Positions 7,541-16,803 of a DNA stretch of 64,000 nt are shown here, in pieces. The translations under genes and the position numbers were made by a program. The notes below the pieces were generated by a model. The model was given only the letters and a program-made list of their open reading frames with translations, was not told the origin of the DNA and searched no databases. Positions within the stretch are counted from its first letter, which is position 1; every line of letters begins with the position of its first letter. The stretch is from Hyunsoonleella ulvae (lineage in GTDB: Bacteria; Bacteroidota; Bacteroidia; Flavobacteriales; Flavobacteriaceae): contig NZ_JAEPJQ010000004.1 in NCBI RefSeq assembly GCF_016827605.1, positions 124,001 through 188,000 of the forward strand, written 5' to 3'.

Positions 7541-8428
7541 TTATAGTTGAGTCGCCGTCCAAGTATCTACTCCATACACTCTTGTATAAACCACACTATT
7601 AATTAAATCCTTAACTATTTGTATTTGGGTATATATAGGATTACCTGTGGCACTAGAACCACAATCGATACCTTTTATTAAGCTCGCAGAGTCTATTATT
7701 CGTTTACTTAAATAAAGGGCTTCAGAAACTGTACTTGCAAGGTTAGTGGAATACCTTAACATAGTAGTTACTCTTGTAAATCTAGATGTAGACATCCAAT
7801 CTCCTGGTATGCCAAACATCCCCTGCCCATGAAATTGATCTCCTGTATCAGGGAGTGTGGCACCCGGAAACCAATTTTTACAATTAGCATAATTATTCTG
7901 GTTTTCTAATTGAAAGTTTAAATCAGGATTATTGGTTAAAACAAAAGTTTTGTTTGTAGTACAAACAGCTTGTCCGTTTACAAATTCTACAACCAAACTA
8001 TTACCATTTTTATCAAATAAAATATAATGATATTGCCAATTGCTTTGTATATTCAAATTCTGAAGTAACGACGATACTTGCTGCAGATCAGACACTTGAG
8101 CCAACATATAATTAACAAAATCGTCTGATGATATTGTTGAACCACTTTTACCGCTAGGATATTGCGCATTTGCCAAGTTACCACTTATAGAAATCCCTTC
8201 TGAGTTCATACCCTCAAAGGGTATTGGATATGATGAATCGCTTACAACAGAATCAACAGTTACCATATCATAAGCCGAAGTCCAAGAAACTCCATTATTA
8301 AGAACTGAATTGAAGACAGTTCCTTTTGGGCTTTTTACAGTTTTATAACTATTATCATGATCGTAATCAAGAGATCTTCCCGTAATTGCAAATACATTGC
8401 TTTTGAATGCTAAAAATGAGGTACACAT
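7541..8428 (-). CDS. choloylglycine hydrolase family (Ntn) linear amide hydrolase
   Basis: 295 aa beginning MCTSFLAFKSNVFAITGRSLDYDHD. Cys2 is the expected nucleophile after Met removal, with Arg18 and Asp21 matching the Cys/Arg/Asp set of the bile-salt hydrolase and penicillin V acylase family. IPFEGMNSEGISISGN and FVLTNNPD fit the two later Asn-containing active-site segments. No export signal is present. The enzyme should hydrolyse a linear amide; in marine flavobacteria, N-acyl homoserine lactones or acyl amides are possible substrates, but sequence cannot decide. The block at 8508-8559 lies upstream. Confidence 0.82.
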   Translation of the reverse strand: MCTSFLAFKSNVFAITGRSLDYDHDNSYKTVKSPKGTVFNSVLNNGVSWTSAYDMVTVDSVVSDSSYPIPFEGMNSEGISISGNLANAQYPSGKSGSTISSDDFVNYMLAQVSDLQQVSSLLQNLNIQSNWQYHYILFDKNGNSLVVEFVNGQAVCTTNKTFVLTNNPDLNFQLENQNNYANCKNWFPGATLPDTGDQFHGQGMFGIPGDWMSTSRFTRVTTMLRYSTNLASTVSEALYLSKRIIDSASLIKGIDCGSSATGNPIYTQIQIVKDLINSVVYTRVYGVDTWTATQL

Positions 8429-8507
8429 GGTTTGCTATTTAAGTTATTGAAATTTTTATCACAAATGTTTAGATATACATTCCATAATGAATGGATTATA
8501 TCAATCA

Positions 8508-8559
8508 ATAAGCTAAGTTACTATTTTTTTGTAATAAAATAAATACGCAGTTGTACGTA
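8508..8559 (-). repeat. copy 2 of duplicated regulatory-looking block
   Basis: ATAAGCTAAGTT, 24 bp, then TACGCA-GTTG-TACGTA at 8544-8559, matching 5801-5852 in both elements and in spacing. It lies between the stop of the pseudouridine synthase gene (8642) and the start of the Ntn hydrolase (8428), so it most likely controls the latter. Confidence 0.5.
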
Positions 8560-8641
8560 ATTTTATGTATTAAAAAAAGAAATATGGCTATTTTACAAGA
8601 AAATAAGTTAGGCTCAGAAAACCTATTATTAGAGAAACACC

Positions 8642-10321
8642 TTAAAATGGCACCTCACTTACCATTTTTAGAACTTCTTGTGTCACGGGATGTGTAAACG
8701 TAAGTGATTCGGCATGTAAATGCAAACGCTTTTCCTTTGTGCCATATAAATCATCGCCAACTATGGGTGTATTTAAACCATCTGTGTGTGCTGCATGTAC
8801 ACGTAGTTGATGGGTACGTCCAGAAATAGGATAAAAATGTATACGCGTTTTTCCATTTTTCACACCTACAACTTCATATTTAGTTCTTGCAGGTTTGCCG
8901 TGCTCATAACACACCAATTGTTGAGGACGGTTATCTAAATCTACACGCAATGGTAAATCTACAATACCAGATTTAGTGCTGATCTCTCCATCTAGAACTG
9001 CTACATAACGCTTTTTAATGGTACGCTCTATAAATTGTTTTTGAAGATTTTTATGCGTCTTTTCATTCTTAGCTACTAAAATAAGCCCTGAAGTAGACAT
9101 ATCTAGCCGATGTACCAATAAAGGCCCTTTTGCTTTTGGTAAATAACGTTTCATCCTAGTGAGTACAGACTCCTTAATATGTTTTCCTGGCACGGATAAA
9201 AACTCATGGGGCTTGTTTACCAGTAGCAAATAATCATCTTCGAACACAATGTCTAAGGGTGCTTTATATTCTTTAACCGTTTCAATAGGGTTGTCTTCAA
9301 CTGTTAAACCTTGCATCATATGCCCTAAAATAGGTTCGCATTTACTACGACATGATGGATAAAATTGCTTATGTTTTCGTACCAAAGATTTTGGCGATGC
9401 ACCCCACCAAAACTCAGCCATAGCTATAGGTTTTAGCTTGTTTTCATAAGCATATTGAAATAGTTTGGGAGCGGCACACTCACCAGACCCCGCTGGTGGT
9501 GGTACTTGCGCGTCATCAAAAATATCCAGTAAATCCTTGATATTACCTTCAGCATTTAAAAATCGATAATTTTGGTGTAGCTGCCTTTGTAAACTAGCAG
9601 ATAATGCGGAACGCTTTTCTTTTAAGGTTGTAATTGGTTGTTGTAGTTGATACAATTTAGTCTTTAGCATTTCTATGTTACGTTCGCCTTCGGTTTTTAA
9701 ATCCTTTAAACGAAAATGATAAAAAATACTTTGCTTCCTTAATTCATTATCTAAGATTTGGTAATCGGTTTCTGATAATTCATGTTTTGCGGTTTCCCTC
9801 TGCTGTTTTCGCTCGTTTTTTTTATGCTTATTTTCTAACTTTAGTGCTTTTAACTTGGTTTTAAAATTTAGCATTTCTGCTTCTAAATTTTGTTTTGTCC
9901 CGCTTAAAACTTCAGATGTTTCCAAGGTTTCAATTTCGGCATTTAATCGGTTTAATTTTGCCTCGCCTTGCTTGTAAAAGCCATTTTCATCCAAAGTATC
10001 AAAAACAGTCGGCACAAAACCTTTATGGTAATTACTTTCGGCTAGTTTTCCTGAAAATGCTGCTAAATAACCTAGTTCTTCTTTTTGATTTTGCACTACC
10101 ATTACGCCAAACATCTTTCCTATCTGTAAACCTTTAATTGCAGGATCTAAACCAAAATTGTGCTTAAAATCTTTCTGTTTTTCTAAGTACTCCTGTAAAT
10201 CTTTGGCCGCTAAAACACTTAGTTGATGAGGCTCGTAATAAAAGGGAAATGTAAATTGTTTGGGCATCTCTAAAGCGGATGCCTTTAATTTATGAAAATT
10301 CGTTGCTGTAAATTGTGCCAT
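8642..10321 (-). CDS. RluA-family pseudouridine synthase with long N-terminal extension
   Basis: About 559 aa from the ATG at 10321 (MAQFTATNF). An in-frame ATG eight codons upstream adds MYPFFLAF, which looks like read-through leader. The C-terminal 200 residues are the catalytic domain: LLVHRLDMSTSGLILVAKN carries the catalytic Asp, with ISGRTHQLRVHAAH and HLHAESLTF further on. The N-terminal half has its own domain and a charged coiled coil (about residues 140-260), a form typical of Bacteroidota. It converts uridine to pseudouridine in rRNA or tRNA in the cytosol; the exact site is not known. Monocistronic as far as visible. Confidence 0.88.
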   Translation of the reverse strand: MAQFTATNFHKLKASALEMPKQFTFPFYYEPHQLSVLAAKDLQEYLEKQKDFKHNFGLDPAIKGLQIGKMFGVMVVQNQKEELGYLAAFSGKLAESNYHKGFVPTVFDTLDENGFYKQGEAKLNRLNAEIETLETSEVLSGTKQNLEAEMLNFKTKLKALKLENKHKKNERKQQRETAKHELSETDYQILDNELRKQSIFYHFRLKDLKTEGERNIEMLKTKLYQLQQPITTLKEKRSALSASLQRQLHQNYRFLNAEGNIKDLLDIFDDAQVPPPAGSGECAAPKLFQYAYENKLKPIAMAEFWWGASPKSLVRKHKQFYPSCRSKCEPILGHMMQGLTVEDNPIETVKEYKAPLDIVFEDDYLLLVNKPHEFLSVPGKHIKESVLTRMKRYLPKAKGPLLVHRLDMSTSGLILVAKNEKTHKNLQKQFIERTIKKRYVAVLDGEISTKSGIVDLPLRVDLDNRPQQLVCYEHGKPARTKYEVVGVKNGKTRIHFYPISGRTHQLRVHAAHTDGLNTPIVGDDLYGTKEKRLHLHAESLTFTHPVTQEVLKMVSEVPF

Positions 10322-10444
10322 GAATGCAAGAAAAAAGGGATACAAAGAAACAAAATCTATTTAGTTTACATCACAATATTGTGCTAACTAAGCTTTAACA
10401 GATAAGAAATAATGTTTGTGCTATACATTTGTTGGCAGGTAAAT

Positions 10445-10518
10445 GCGTTAGGGATTGCAGAGGAAAGCCTACCTGTCGGCAGGCAGGCCCGACTCCCGCA
10501 TAAAGCGGGGTAACGCCC
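10445..10518. repeat. interspersed GCGTTAGGG...AACGCCC palindromic repeat, copy 1
   Basis: Starts GCGTTAGGGATTG and ends TAACGCCC, giving a 6-bp terminal inverted repeat. It contains an imperfect 22-bp palindrome at 10467-10488 (GCCTACCTGTC / GGCAGGCAGGC) and a small hairpin CCCGC-ATAAA-GCGGG. GC content is far above the surroundings. A second, larger copy lies at 47260-47369. This kind of element is common between genes in Flavobacteriaceae. Confidence 0.75.
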
Positions 10519-10541
10519 TTATTTATAAACATAGTATTATT

Positions 10542-12320
10542 TTACTTACTACTTTCTATCCAAGCATCTATTTTTTGCTCGAGCAATTGCAATGGTATAC
10601 ATCCAGTTTCTAATACTTGGTTGTGAAACTCCTTAATGTCGAAGGCTTTTCCTAATTTTTCTTTCGCTCTTGCTCTTAATTCAATAAGTTTTAACTGTCC
10701 AATTTTATAGGACAATGCCTGACCTGGATTTGCCATATAACGCTCTATCTCACTAATAATATCGGCTTCTGATTCTGCTTCGTTTTCTAAAGAATACTTA
10801 ATGGCTTGTTCTCGTGTCCAACCTTTTGCATGTATACCTGTATCTACAACCAAACGAATGGCACGATGAATTTCTGAACTTAGCATTCCAAAATATTGGT
10901 ATGGGTCTTTATAAAGCCCAAGTTCTTTACCCATAGATTCTGTATAAAGTGCCCAACCTTCACCATAAGCACTATACCAAATTGTTTTTCTGAACATTGG
11001 TAATTCTTCGTTTTCTTGAGCTAAGGAAATTTGAAAATGATGTCCTGGTATAGCTTCATGAAGAAATAAATCTTCTTTATCAAAAATATTATAACGCGCT
11101 AAATCTGGAATGGGTGTATAAAATATACCTGGCCTTGTGCCATCTAATGATCCAGCACTGTAGTTTGCAGCTGCTGATTTTTCTCTAAAAGGTTCGGTTC
11201 TCCTTACTTCGAATGCTGTTTTTGGTTGTTTATCAAACAACTTATTAATTTGAGGTTTCATTACATTATGAATGCTATCGTAAAAAGCTATGACTTGCGA
11301 ACGTTTGGTAAAAGGCATTAAAGCTTTATTATTTCTAACATGATCAAAAAACGACTTTAAATCTCCTTTAAAACCTACTTCCTTTTTAACTGCATCCATT
11401 TCTTGCCTAATTCTTGCTACTTCGTTTAAGCCTAATTGATGAATTTCATCTGCCGTCATAGACGTGGTGGTATATTTCTTTATTTGATGATTGTAATAGG
11501 CATTACCTAATGGTGTTGCATTGATACCGTGTGTACTTCTTCCTGCTGCTAAATATTCAGTTTTAAGAAATTGTGTCATATCCGCATAAGCAGGTATAAT
11601 TTTATTTTTTACCATTGCAGCGTAAGCCTCAGTTAAAGTATCTCTTTCTTTTTGAGAAAAGGATTCTGGAAAAAGATGCACTGGAGAATAAAAAAGATGG
11701 TCTTCTACTGTTCCTTTAGACAGGCTTTCAAATTGCGGTATAACTTTTTTAATTAAAGGTTTAGGCAACACATAACCTGAAGACATGCCCTCAATCATAT
11801 TCTTTTTTGCCGATTTAAGCCATACTAAATATCCGTCTACACGCTTTATCCAATCTTGGTAGTCTTTTACTGTTTTAAATGGTTGAGAATTAGTACCACT
11901 GGCCAATTGATTAAAATCTATATTTTCAGACCACATTTGATCTATGGGCATTAAATCTTTTTTAAACTTTAAGGCTTCTAAATTTATTTCGCAATCCCAC
12001 TTTAGTACATCTTTACTCATGTTTTCGCTATCGCTGAGTTTTGATGTATCCATACTATTTAAGGCTTTTAGATATTTCTCATAAAACGCTTTTGCTTTTG
12101 CTTTATATGCCTTAGACAAAACATCTGGATACTCCGCATTAAAACGATAATCGCCAGCATTTGTCGCAGAAACAGGGTTAAGTTTATACTGCTCTTCATT
12201 GTAGTTTTCTAGCAAACTGTTAAAGTCTTCACTAACTGTAGTTACTGGTTTATCGGGAGATTTTTTACAAGAATTAAGTACTATGGTAATAACTAATACG
12301 TATTTTAACAGATGTTTCAT
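10542..12320 (-). CDS. DUF885 family lipoprotein, putative metallopeptidase
   Basis: 592 aa. The lipoprotein signal ends VLNSCKKSP with the cysteine near residue 18. The DUF885 signature FLHEAIPGHHFQISLAQ lies in the C-terminal half, with HE and HH as likely metal ligands, followed by YGEGWALYTESMG and a downstream EAESEADIISEIERYMANPGQ segment with the family's terminal glutamates. Length is typical of the family. Members are predicted periplasmic or surface zinc peptidases; few are characterised. It is separate from the 10445 repeat and from the gene upstream (about 100 bp gap). Confidence 0.87.
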   Translation of the reverse strand: MKHLLKYVLVITIVLNSCKKSPDKPVTTVSEDFNSLLENYNEEQYKLNPVSATNAGDYRFNAEYPDVLSKAYKAKAKAFYEKYLKALNSMDTSKLSDSENMSKDVLKWDCEINLEALKFKKDLMPIDQMWSENIDFNQLASGTNSQPFKTVKDYQDWIKRVDGYLVWLKSAKKNMIEGMSSGYVLPKPLIKKVIPQFESLSKGTVEDHLFYSPVHLFPESFSQKERDTLTEAYAAMVKNKIIPAYADMTQFLKTEYLAAGRSTHGINATPLGNAYYNHQIKKYTTTSMTADEIHQLGLNEVARIRQEMDAVKKEVGFKGDLKSFFDHVRNNKALMPFTKRSQVIAFYDSIHNVMKPQINKLFDKQPKTAFEVRRTEPFREKSAAANYSAGSLDGTRPGIFYTPIPDLARYNIFDKEDLFLHEAIPGHHFQISLAQENEELPMFRKTIWYSAYGEGWALYTESMGKELGLYKDPYQYFGMLSSEIHRAIRLVVDTGIHAKGWTREQAIKYSLENEAESEADIISEIERYMANPGQALSYKIGQLKLIELRARAKEKLGKAFDIKEFHNQVLETGCIPLQLLEQKIDAWIESSK

Positions 12321-12423
12321 GACAGATAAATACTTTAATTTTTTTTGTGCTAATCAATATAACACAAATTATAAATAACTGTGTAATAAAAAGCTCTATT
12401 TATAATGAAAGTTTGTGTTTACT

Positions 12424-12822
12424 TTATTTTTTCAGAAAATCCCCTGAAGTGATTTGCGTGTAGTTAGAAATATCTCCGTTATATAAATATACCCAGGCTT
12501 CAATTTTAGTAGTGCATTTTAAGTAAGCTGTAATACAAACTCTTTTAAATAAACTTGTTTTTACAGCATTAGCATTATAACCTTCATACTCATCTAGTAC
12601 TTTAAAAACGGAATCGACGTTTTTCATTTTAAAAATAGTACCATGAACTTTATCTGTATTCGTTACACTCAAAACTGCTCCAGGAAACCAAGAAATCTGA
12701 TATAATTTTCCACAAAAAAAGCCCTTACCTAATTGAACAGAATTATCTAGCAAAAAACGAGACATTTCATTATCTGCTTTTGCTTGTAATGTACCATAAA
12801 CAAATAAGTAATCAGACTTCAA
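12424..12822 (-). CDS. gamma-glutamylcyclotransferase-like (GGCT/AIG2) protein
   Basis: 132 aa. The N-terminus YLFVYGTLQAKADNEMSRFLL has the YGTL substrate-loop motif, and KVLDEYEGYNANA has the conserved Asp-Glu-Tyr-Glu segment, whose glutamate is the usual catalytic acid. The GGCT fold cleaves gamma-glutamyl amines or peptides to 5-oxoproline; many bacterial members are of unknown substrate. It starts 9 bp after the YtxJ stop, so the pair is probably an operon. A link to the 5-oxoprolinase genes 6 kb away is conceivable but not shown. Confidence 0.82.
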   Translation of the reverse strand: MKSDYLFVYGTLQAKADNEMSRFLLDNSVQLGKGFFCGKLYQISWFPGAVLSVTNTDKVHGTIFKMKNVDSVFKVLDEYEGYNANAVKTSLFKRVCITAYLKCTTKIEAWVYLYNGDISNYTQITSGDFLKK

Positions 12823-12831
12823 GATGTAATA

Positions 12832-13221
12832 CTAAACGAATCTAGATAAGTCCACCTGGTTGATCTGCCCATGAGAGGCATGAGCTACTAAGGTTCCATT
12901 TTTAATAACAAGAAGTTGTGGAGATTCATGTATTAACTGGAATTTATAACCAGTTTCATCAGAAATCTGTCTGTAGCTCAAAATATCCAGATAATACAAA
13001 TCCAAATCTTTTTCACTAAAATTATAGTCTTTAATAAACTGGCGCTGTACCATGCTACTAATACCACAACGTGTAGAGTGTTTAAAGATAACCTGAGGTT
13101 TTATACTAGATTTTTGCTTAATGTAATCTAATTGTTGTATATCATTTAAAGGAATCCATGGTAACACTTTTTCCTCACGTTCTACCCTATCTCCTCCAAA
13201 TATTTTTTTTAATAATCCCAT
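12832..13221 (-). CDS. ytxJ: YtxJ-type bacillithiol system redox-active protein
   Basis: 129 aa thioredoxin-fold protein. VIFKHSTRCGISSMVQRQF (about residues 45-62) has the single redox cysteine Cys52 in the S-T-x-C-G-I-S context of YtxJ, and SPQLLVIKNGTLVAHASHGQI contains the cis-Pro loop. YtxJ proteins occur in bacillithiol-making organisms and are thought to remove bacillithiol from mixed disulfides. The symbol follows the family name. It lies head-to-head with clpB (218 bp apart) and upstream of the GGCT-like gene. Confidence 0.86.
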   Translation of the reverse strand: MGLLKKIFGGDRVEREEKVLPWIPLNDIQQLDYIKQKSSIKPQVIFKHSTRCGISSMVQRQFIKDYNFSEKDLDLYYLDILSYRQISDETGYKFQLIHESPQLLVIKNGTLVAHASHGQINQVDLSRFV

Positions 13222-13307
13222 ATTTTGCTATTAATTCTTTTGTAATGAAACGCATTTTTTTGGTTTTCATTGTTGTATAGGTCGATGTTATATCAGACAT
13301 CTTACAT

Positions 13308-13354
13308 CTGACTAAAAGTCAGCTATTTTAGGGGGATTCAAGACATTTTGTCTT
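13308..13354. promoter_or_regulatory. two small dyads in the ytxJ-clpB divergent region
   Basis: CTGACT-AAA-AGTCAG at 13308-13322 and AAGACA-TTT-TGTCTT at 13340-13354, 17 bp apart, lie between divergent ytxJ and clpB. No CIRCE element is visible. They could be operators for stress control of either gene; this is inference from symmetry only. Confidence 0.3.
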
Positions 13355-13439
13355 AAAACTTAAAGCTTTTTAGAATGGTAAGATAATTGACCTATTGAAA
13401 GCGTAAAGTTAAAGAAAAAGAAAACAACACAATACAACT

Positions 13440-16043
13440 ATGAATTTTAACAATTATACCATAAAATCACAAGAAGCCATACAGCAGGCGCAACAAATTG
13501 CGCAAGGCTATGGGCATCAACAAATAGAAAACGAACACATTATAAAAGGTGTTTTCGAGGTTGATAAAAACGTCATACCATTTATCTTAAAGAAACTAAA
13601 TGTAAATATTGATATATTAAAACAAGCTTTAGACAAACAATTAGAGAGTTTTGCTAAAGTTTCTGGAACAGATATAATGCTATCTCGTGAAGCTGGAAAA
13701 AGCTTAAACGAGGCCTCTATCATTGCTAAAAAAATGAAAGACGAATTTGTTTCTGTTGAGCATTTACTTTTGGCAGTATTTAAATCCAATAGTAAAATTG
13801 CCCAGATGTTAAAGGACCAAGGCGTAACTGAAAAAAACTTAAAAGCAGCAATTGATGAATTACGCAAAGGCGAAAATGTAACCTCTCAAAGTCAAGAAGA
13901 AACATACAATGCTCTAGCTAAATATGCTAAAAACCTAAACCAGTTAGCTAAAGATGGAAAACTAGACCCTGTGATTGGTAGAGATGAGGAAATACGCAGA
14001 ATTCTTCAAATATTATCACGTCGTACAAAAAACAACCCTATTTTAGTAGGAGAGCCCGGTACAGGTAAAACGGCCATCGCAGAAGGCTTGGCACATAGAA
14101 TTATAGACGGAGATATCCCAGAAAACCTAAAAGACAAGCAAATTTTTGCTTTAGATATGGGTGCACTTATCGCTGGGGCTAAATACAAGGGTGAGTTTGA
14201 AGAGCGCTTAAAAGCTGTAGTTAAAGAGGTAACCACAAGCGATGGCGATATTGTACTCTTTATTGACGAAATACACACACTTGTTGGCGCAGGAGGCGGA
14301 CAAGGCGCTATGGATGCAGCAAATATTTTAAAACCTGCCCTGGCCCGAGGCGAGCTAAGGGCCATTGGTGCAACAACCCTAGATGAATACCAAAAATACT
14401 TTGAAAAGGATAAAGCGCTAGAGCGTAGATTCCAAAAAGTAATAGTGGATGAACCTGATACTGAAAGTGCAATTTCTATATTAAGAGGTATTAAAGAAAA
14501 ATACGAAACACATCATAAAGTAAGGATTAAAGATGAAGCTATTATTGGAGCGGTAGAATTATCCCAACGCTACATTACCAATAGGTTTCTACCAGATAAG
14601 GCTATAGATCTTATGGATGAGGCAGCTTCTAAACTACGCATGGAAATCAATTCAAAACCTGAAGAATTGGATGTTTTGGATAGAAAAATCATGCAATTGG
14701 AAATTGAAATTGAAGCCATTAAACGCGAAAAGGATGAAACTAAATTAAAATCTTTACGTTCTGACTTAGCAAATTTAAAAGAACAGCGCAATGCTATCAA
14801 TGCCAAATGGAAGAGTGAAAAAGAAGTTGTAGACAATATACAAAGCATAAAACAAGATATTGAAAACTACAAACTAGATGCCGAAAAAGCAGAGCGTGAA
14901 GGGGATTATGGAAAAGTAGCTGAATTGCGTTATGGAAAAATTAAAGAAGCACAAGAGCAATTAGAAGTTTTCCAAAAGCAACTGCAAGAACAATCTGAAA
15001 ACTCCTTAATTAAGGAAGAAGTTACACATGATGATATTGCCGAAGTTGTGGCAAAATGGACTGGTATTCCAGTAACTAAAATGCTACAAAGCGAACGTGA
15101 AAAGCTTTTAAAGTTAGAAGACGAATTACATAAACGTGTGATTGGGCAAGAGGAAGCCATAGAAGCTGTGAGTGACGCTGTTAGACGTAGCAGGGCTGGC
15201 TTACAAAACCCGCAAAAACCTATTGGAACATTCTTATTTCTGGGAACAACAGGAGTTGGCAAAACTGAGTTAGCTAAAGCTTTGGCTGAGTATTTATTTG
15301 ATGATGAAAATGCCATGACTAGAATTGACATGAGCGAATACCAAGAACGCCATGCCGTAAGCAGACTAGTAGGTGCACCTCCAGGCTATGTGGGTTATGA
15401 TGAAGGCGGTCAATTAACTGAAGCCGTAAGAAGAAAACCTTACTCTGTAGTGCTTTTGGATGAAATTGAAAAAGCACACCCAGATACCTTCAATATTCTA
15501 TTACAAGTTTTAGACGAAGGGCATTTAACGGATAACAAAGGGCGTGTTGCCGACTTTAAAAACACCATAATAATTATGACATCAAACATGGGAAGTCAAA
15601 TTATACAAGAACGTTTTGAGGCAACAAAAGACATTGAATCTGCAATAGAAGCAGCAAAAGTAGATGTTTTAGGATTATTAAAACAAAGTGTACGCCCAGA
15701 GTTTTTAAACAGAATTGATGACACTGTAATGTTTACGCCATTAACAAAAGAAAATATAGTAGACATTGTAGGGTTACAACTTAAAAGCGTCACTAAAATG
15801 TTAGGGCAACAAAATATTACATTCGATGCTACTAAAGAAGCAGTAAGTTATTTAGCAGAAAAAGGGTATAATCCAGAATATGGTGCTCGTCCTGTAAAGC
15901 GAGTTATACAAAAAGAGGTACTTAATGCCTTAAGTAAAGAAATCCTTGCTGGTAAAGTGACTACAGACAGTATCATTTTGCTAGATGCCTTTGATAATAT
16001 GTTAGTTTTTAGAAATCAAAGCGACTTAGTAGAGGAAATTTAA
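13440..16043 (+). CDS. clpB: ATP-dependent disaggregase ClpB
   Basis: 867 aa, the normal length. Order: Clp N domain (about 1-145), first AAA+ module with Walker [11 protein letters not shown] (about 204-213) and Walker [12 protein letters not shown], coiled-coil middle domain (about 400-525), second AAA+ module with Walker [11 protein letters not shown] (about 602-611) and Walker [12 protein letters not shown], and the C-terminal D2 lid. The middle domain separates ClpB from ClpA/ClpC; there is no ClpP-binding IGL loop. With DnaK it rescues aggregated proteins in the cytosol. It is transcribed alone and ends in a hairpin terminator at 16068. Confidence 0.97.
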   Translation: MNFNNYTIKSQEAIQQAQQIAQGYGHQQIENEHIIKGVFEVDKNVIPFILKKLNVNIDILKQALDKQLESFAKVSGTDIMLSREAGKSLNEASIIAKKMKDEFVSVEHLLLAVFKSNSKIAQMLKDQGVTEKNLKAAIDELRKGENVTSQSQEETYNALAKYAKNLNQLAKDGKLDPVIGRDEEIRRILQILSRRTKNNPILVGEPGTGKTAIAEGLAHRIIDGDIPENLKDKQIFALDMGALIAGAKYKGEFEERLKAVVKEVTTSDGDIVLFIDEIHTLVGAGGGQGAMDAANILKPALARGELRAIGATTLDEYQKYFEKDKALERRFQKVIVDEPDTESAISILRGIKEKYETHHKVRIKDEAIIGAVELSQRYITNRFLPDKAIDLMDEAASKLRMEINSKPEELDVLDRKIMQLEIEIEAIKREKDETKLKSLRSDLANLKEQRNAINAKWKSEKEVVDNIQSIKQDIENYKLDAEKAEREGDYGKVAELRYGKIKEAQEQLEVFQKQLQEQSENSLIKEEVTHDDIAEVVAKWTGIPVTKMLQSEREKLLKLEDELHKRVIGQEEAIEAVSDAVRRSRAGLQNPQKPIGTFLFLGTTGVGKTELAKALAEYLFDDENAMTRIDMSEYQERHAVSRLVGAPPGYVGYDEGGQLTEAVRRKPYSVVLLDEIEKAHPDTFNILLQVLDEGHLTDNKGRVADFKNTIIIMTSNMGSQIIQERFEATKDIESAIEAAKVDVLGLLKQSVRPEFLNRIDDTVMFTPLTKENIVDIVGLQLKSVTKMLGQQNITFDATKEAVSYLAEKGYNPEYGARPVKRVIQKEVLNALSKEILAGKVTTDSIILLDAFDNMLVFRNQSDLVEEI

Positions 16044-16067
16044 AGTTTAGTTTGGTTGGTTAGTTTG

Positions 16068-16108
16068 AAAAGCAACAGGAGTCAGTTTTTGGCAAATGTT
16101 GCTTTTTT
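16068..16108 (+). terminator. clpB terminator
   Basis: Stem AAAAGCAACA (16068-16077) / TGTTGCTTTT (16097-16106), 19-nt loop, followed by a run of T. It lies 24 bp after the clpB stop codon. Confidence 0.8.
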
Positions 16109-16116
16109 TTCGATAA

Positions 16117-16140
16117 AAAATATACCAAACGGTATATTTT
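16117..16140 (+). promoter_or_regulatory. palindromic operator of the TetR gene, with -7 box at 16143
   Basis: Perfect 10-bp arms AAAATATACC / GGTATATTTT around AAAC. Directly downstream at 16143-16150 is TATATTTG, a TAnnTTTG-type Bacteroidota -7 element, 7 bp before the TetR start codon. The palindrome thus lies between the expected -33 and -7 positions, where a bound repressor would block transcription. A related site precedes the thioesterase gene at 16770-16789. Confidence 0.75.
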
Positions 16141-16157
16141 ATTATATTTGCTAAACG

Positions 16158-16754
16158 ATGATCACAAAATCAGAACTTACAAAACAGCATATTATTAAAG
16201 TTTCTGCCCCCATTTTTAACAAAAATGGTTACGCAGCCACTTCACTATCTGACATTACAAATGCCACTGGTTTAACCAAAGGTGCCATTTATGGTAATTT
16301 TAAAAATAAGGAAGACTTGTCCTTTTCCTGTTTTAAGTATATGGTAAAATGCTTAATGCAGCCATTATCAGAACATTTAAAGCTAAGTGATTCTCCAATT
16401 CAGAAGTTATTTCTTATCACTGATTTTTATAGAAACTATCATACTTTTAGTAAAAAACTAGGAGGTTGCCCAGTATTAAATATTGGTGTTGACGCCAATA
16501 ATAGTAATTCGGAATTACTCGTTAAGGTAAGAGATGTGATCCAGCGTATTCAAGATAGTTTATGTACAATTATTGAAAATGGTATCGAGGCTAATGAAAT
16601 ATCATCGAATATCAATGCTATGATTTACGCCAAACGCATAGACACAATTATTCAAGGAGCTATATTTATGACCAACACCATGAATGATGAATTCTACATG
16701 AAAGATGCCATGAATTATCTAGACCAGATTATTTACAAAGAACTAAAAAAATAA
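16158..16754 (+). CDS. TetR/AcrR family transcriptional regulator
   Basis: 198 aa. The N-terminal helix-turn-helix reads ISAPIF-type helix 1, then GYAATSLSDITNATGLTKGAIYGNFKNKEDL (about residues 24-54), the classic TetR DNA-binding pattern. The rest is the helical ligand and dimer domain. The start codon is only 7 bp from a -7 box, so the transcript is nearly leaderless. The operator at 16117-16140 implies self-repression, and its sister at 16770 implies control of the thioesterase gene 49 bp downstream. The inducer may be an acyl compound given the neighbour (inference). Confidence 0.9.
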   Translation: MITKSELTKQHIIKVSAPIFNKNGYAATSLSDITNATGLTKGAIYGNFKNKEDLSFSCFKYMVKCLMQPLSEHLKLSDSPIQKLFLITDFYRNYHTFSKKLGGCPVLNIGVDANNSNSELLVKVRDVIQRIQDSLCTIIENGIEANEISSNINAMIYAKRIDTIIQGAIFMTNTMNDEFYMKDAMNYLDQIIYKELKK

Positions 16755-16769
16755 AAATTTTTATCACAA

Positions 16770-16789
16770 AATATACCAATTAGTATATT
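16770..16789 (+). promoter_or_regulatory. second TetR operator, before the thioesterase gene
   Basis: AATATAC-CAATTA-GTATATT, with the core TATACCAATTAGTATA sharing the TATACC half-site with 16117-16140. It ends 14 bp before the thioesterase start codon at 16804. Confidence 0.65.
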
Positions 16790-16803
16790 AAAACAATCAA
16801 AAA

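Noticed and set aside
3275-8428. Prophage or integrative element
   Set aside because: No integrase, transposase, phage structural gene or tRNA-linked direct repeats were seen; only an accessory feel.
13517-15793. Several long minus-strand frames opposite clpB
   Set aside because: They are Ser/Leu/Phe-rich antisense shadows of a strongly biased real gene; clpB has all family motifs.
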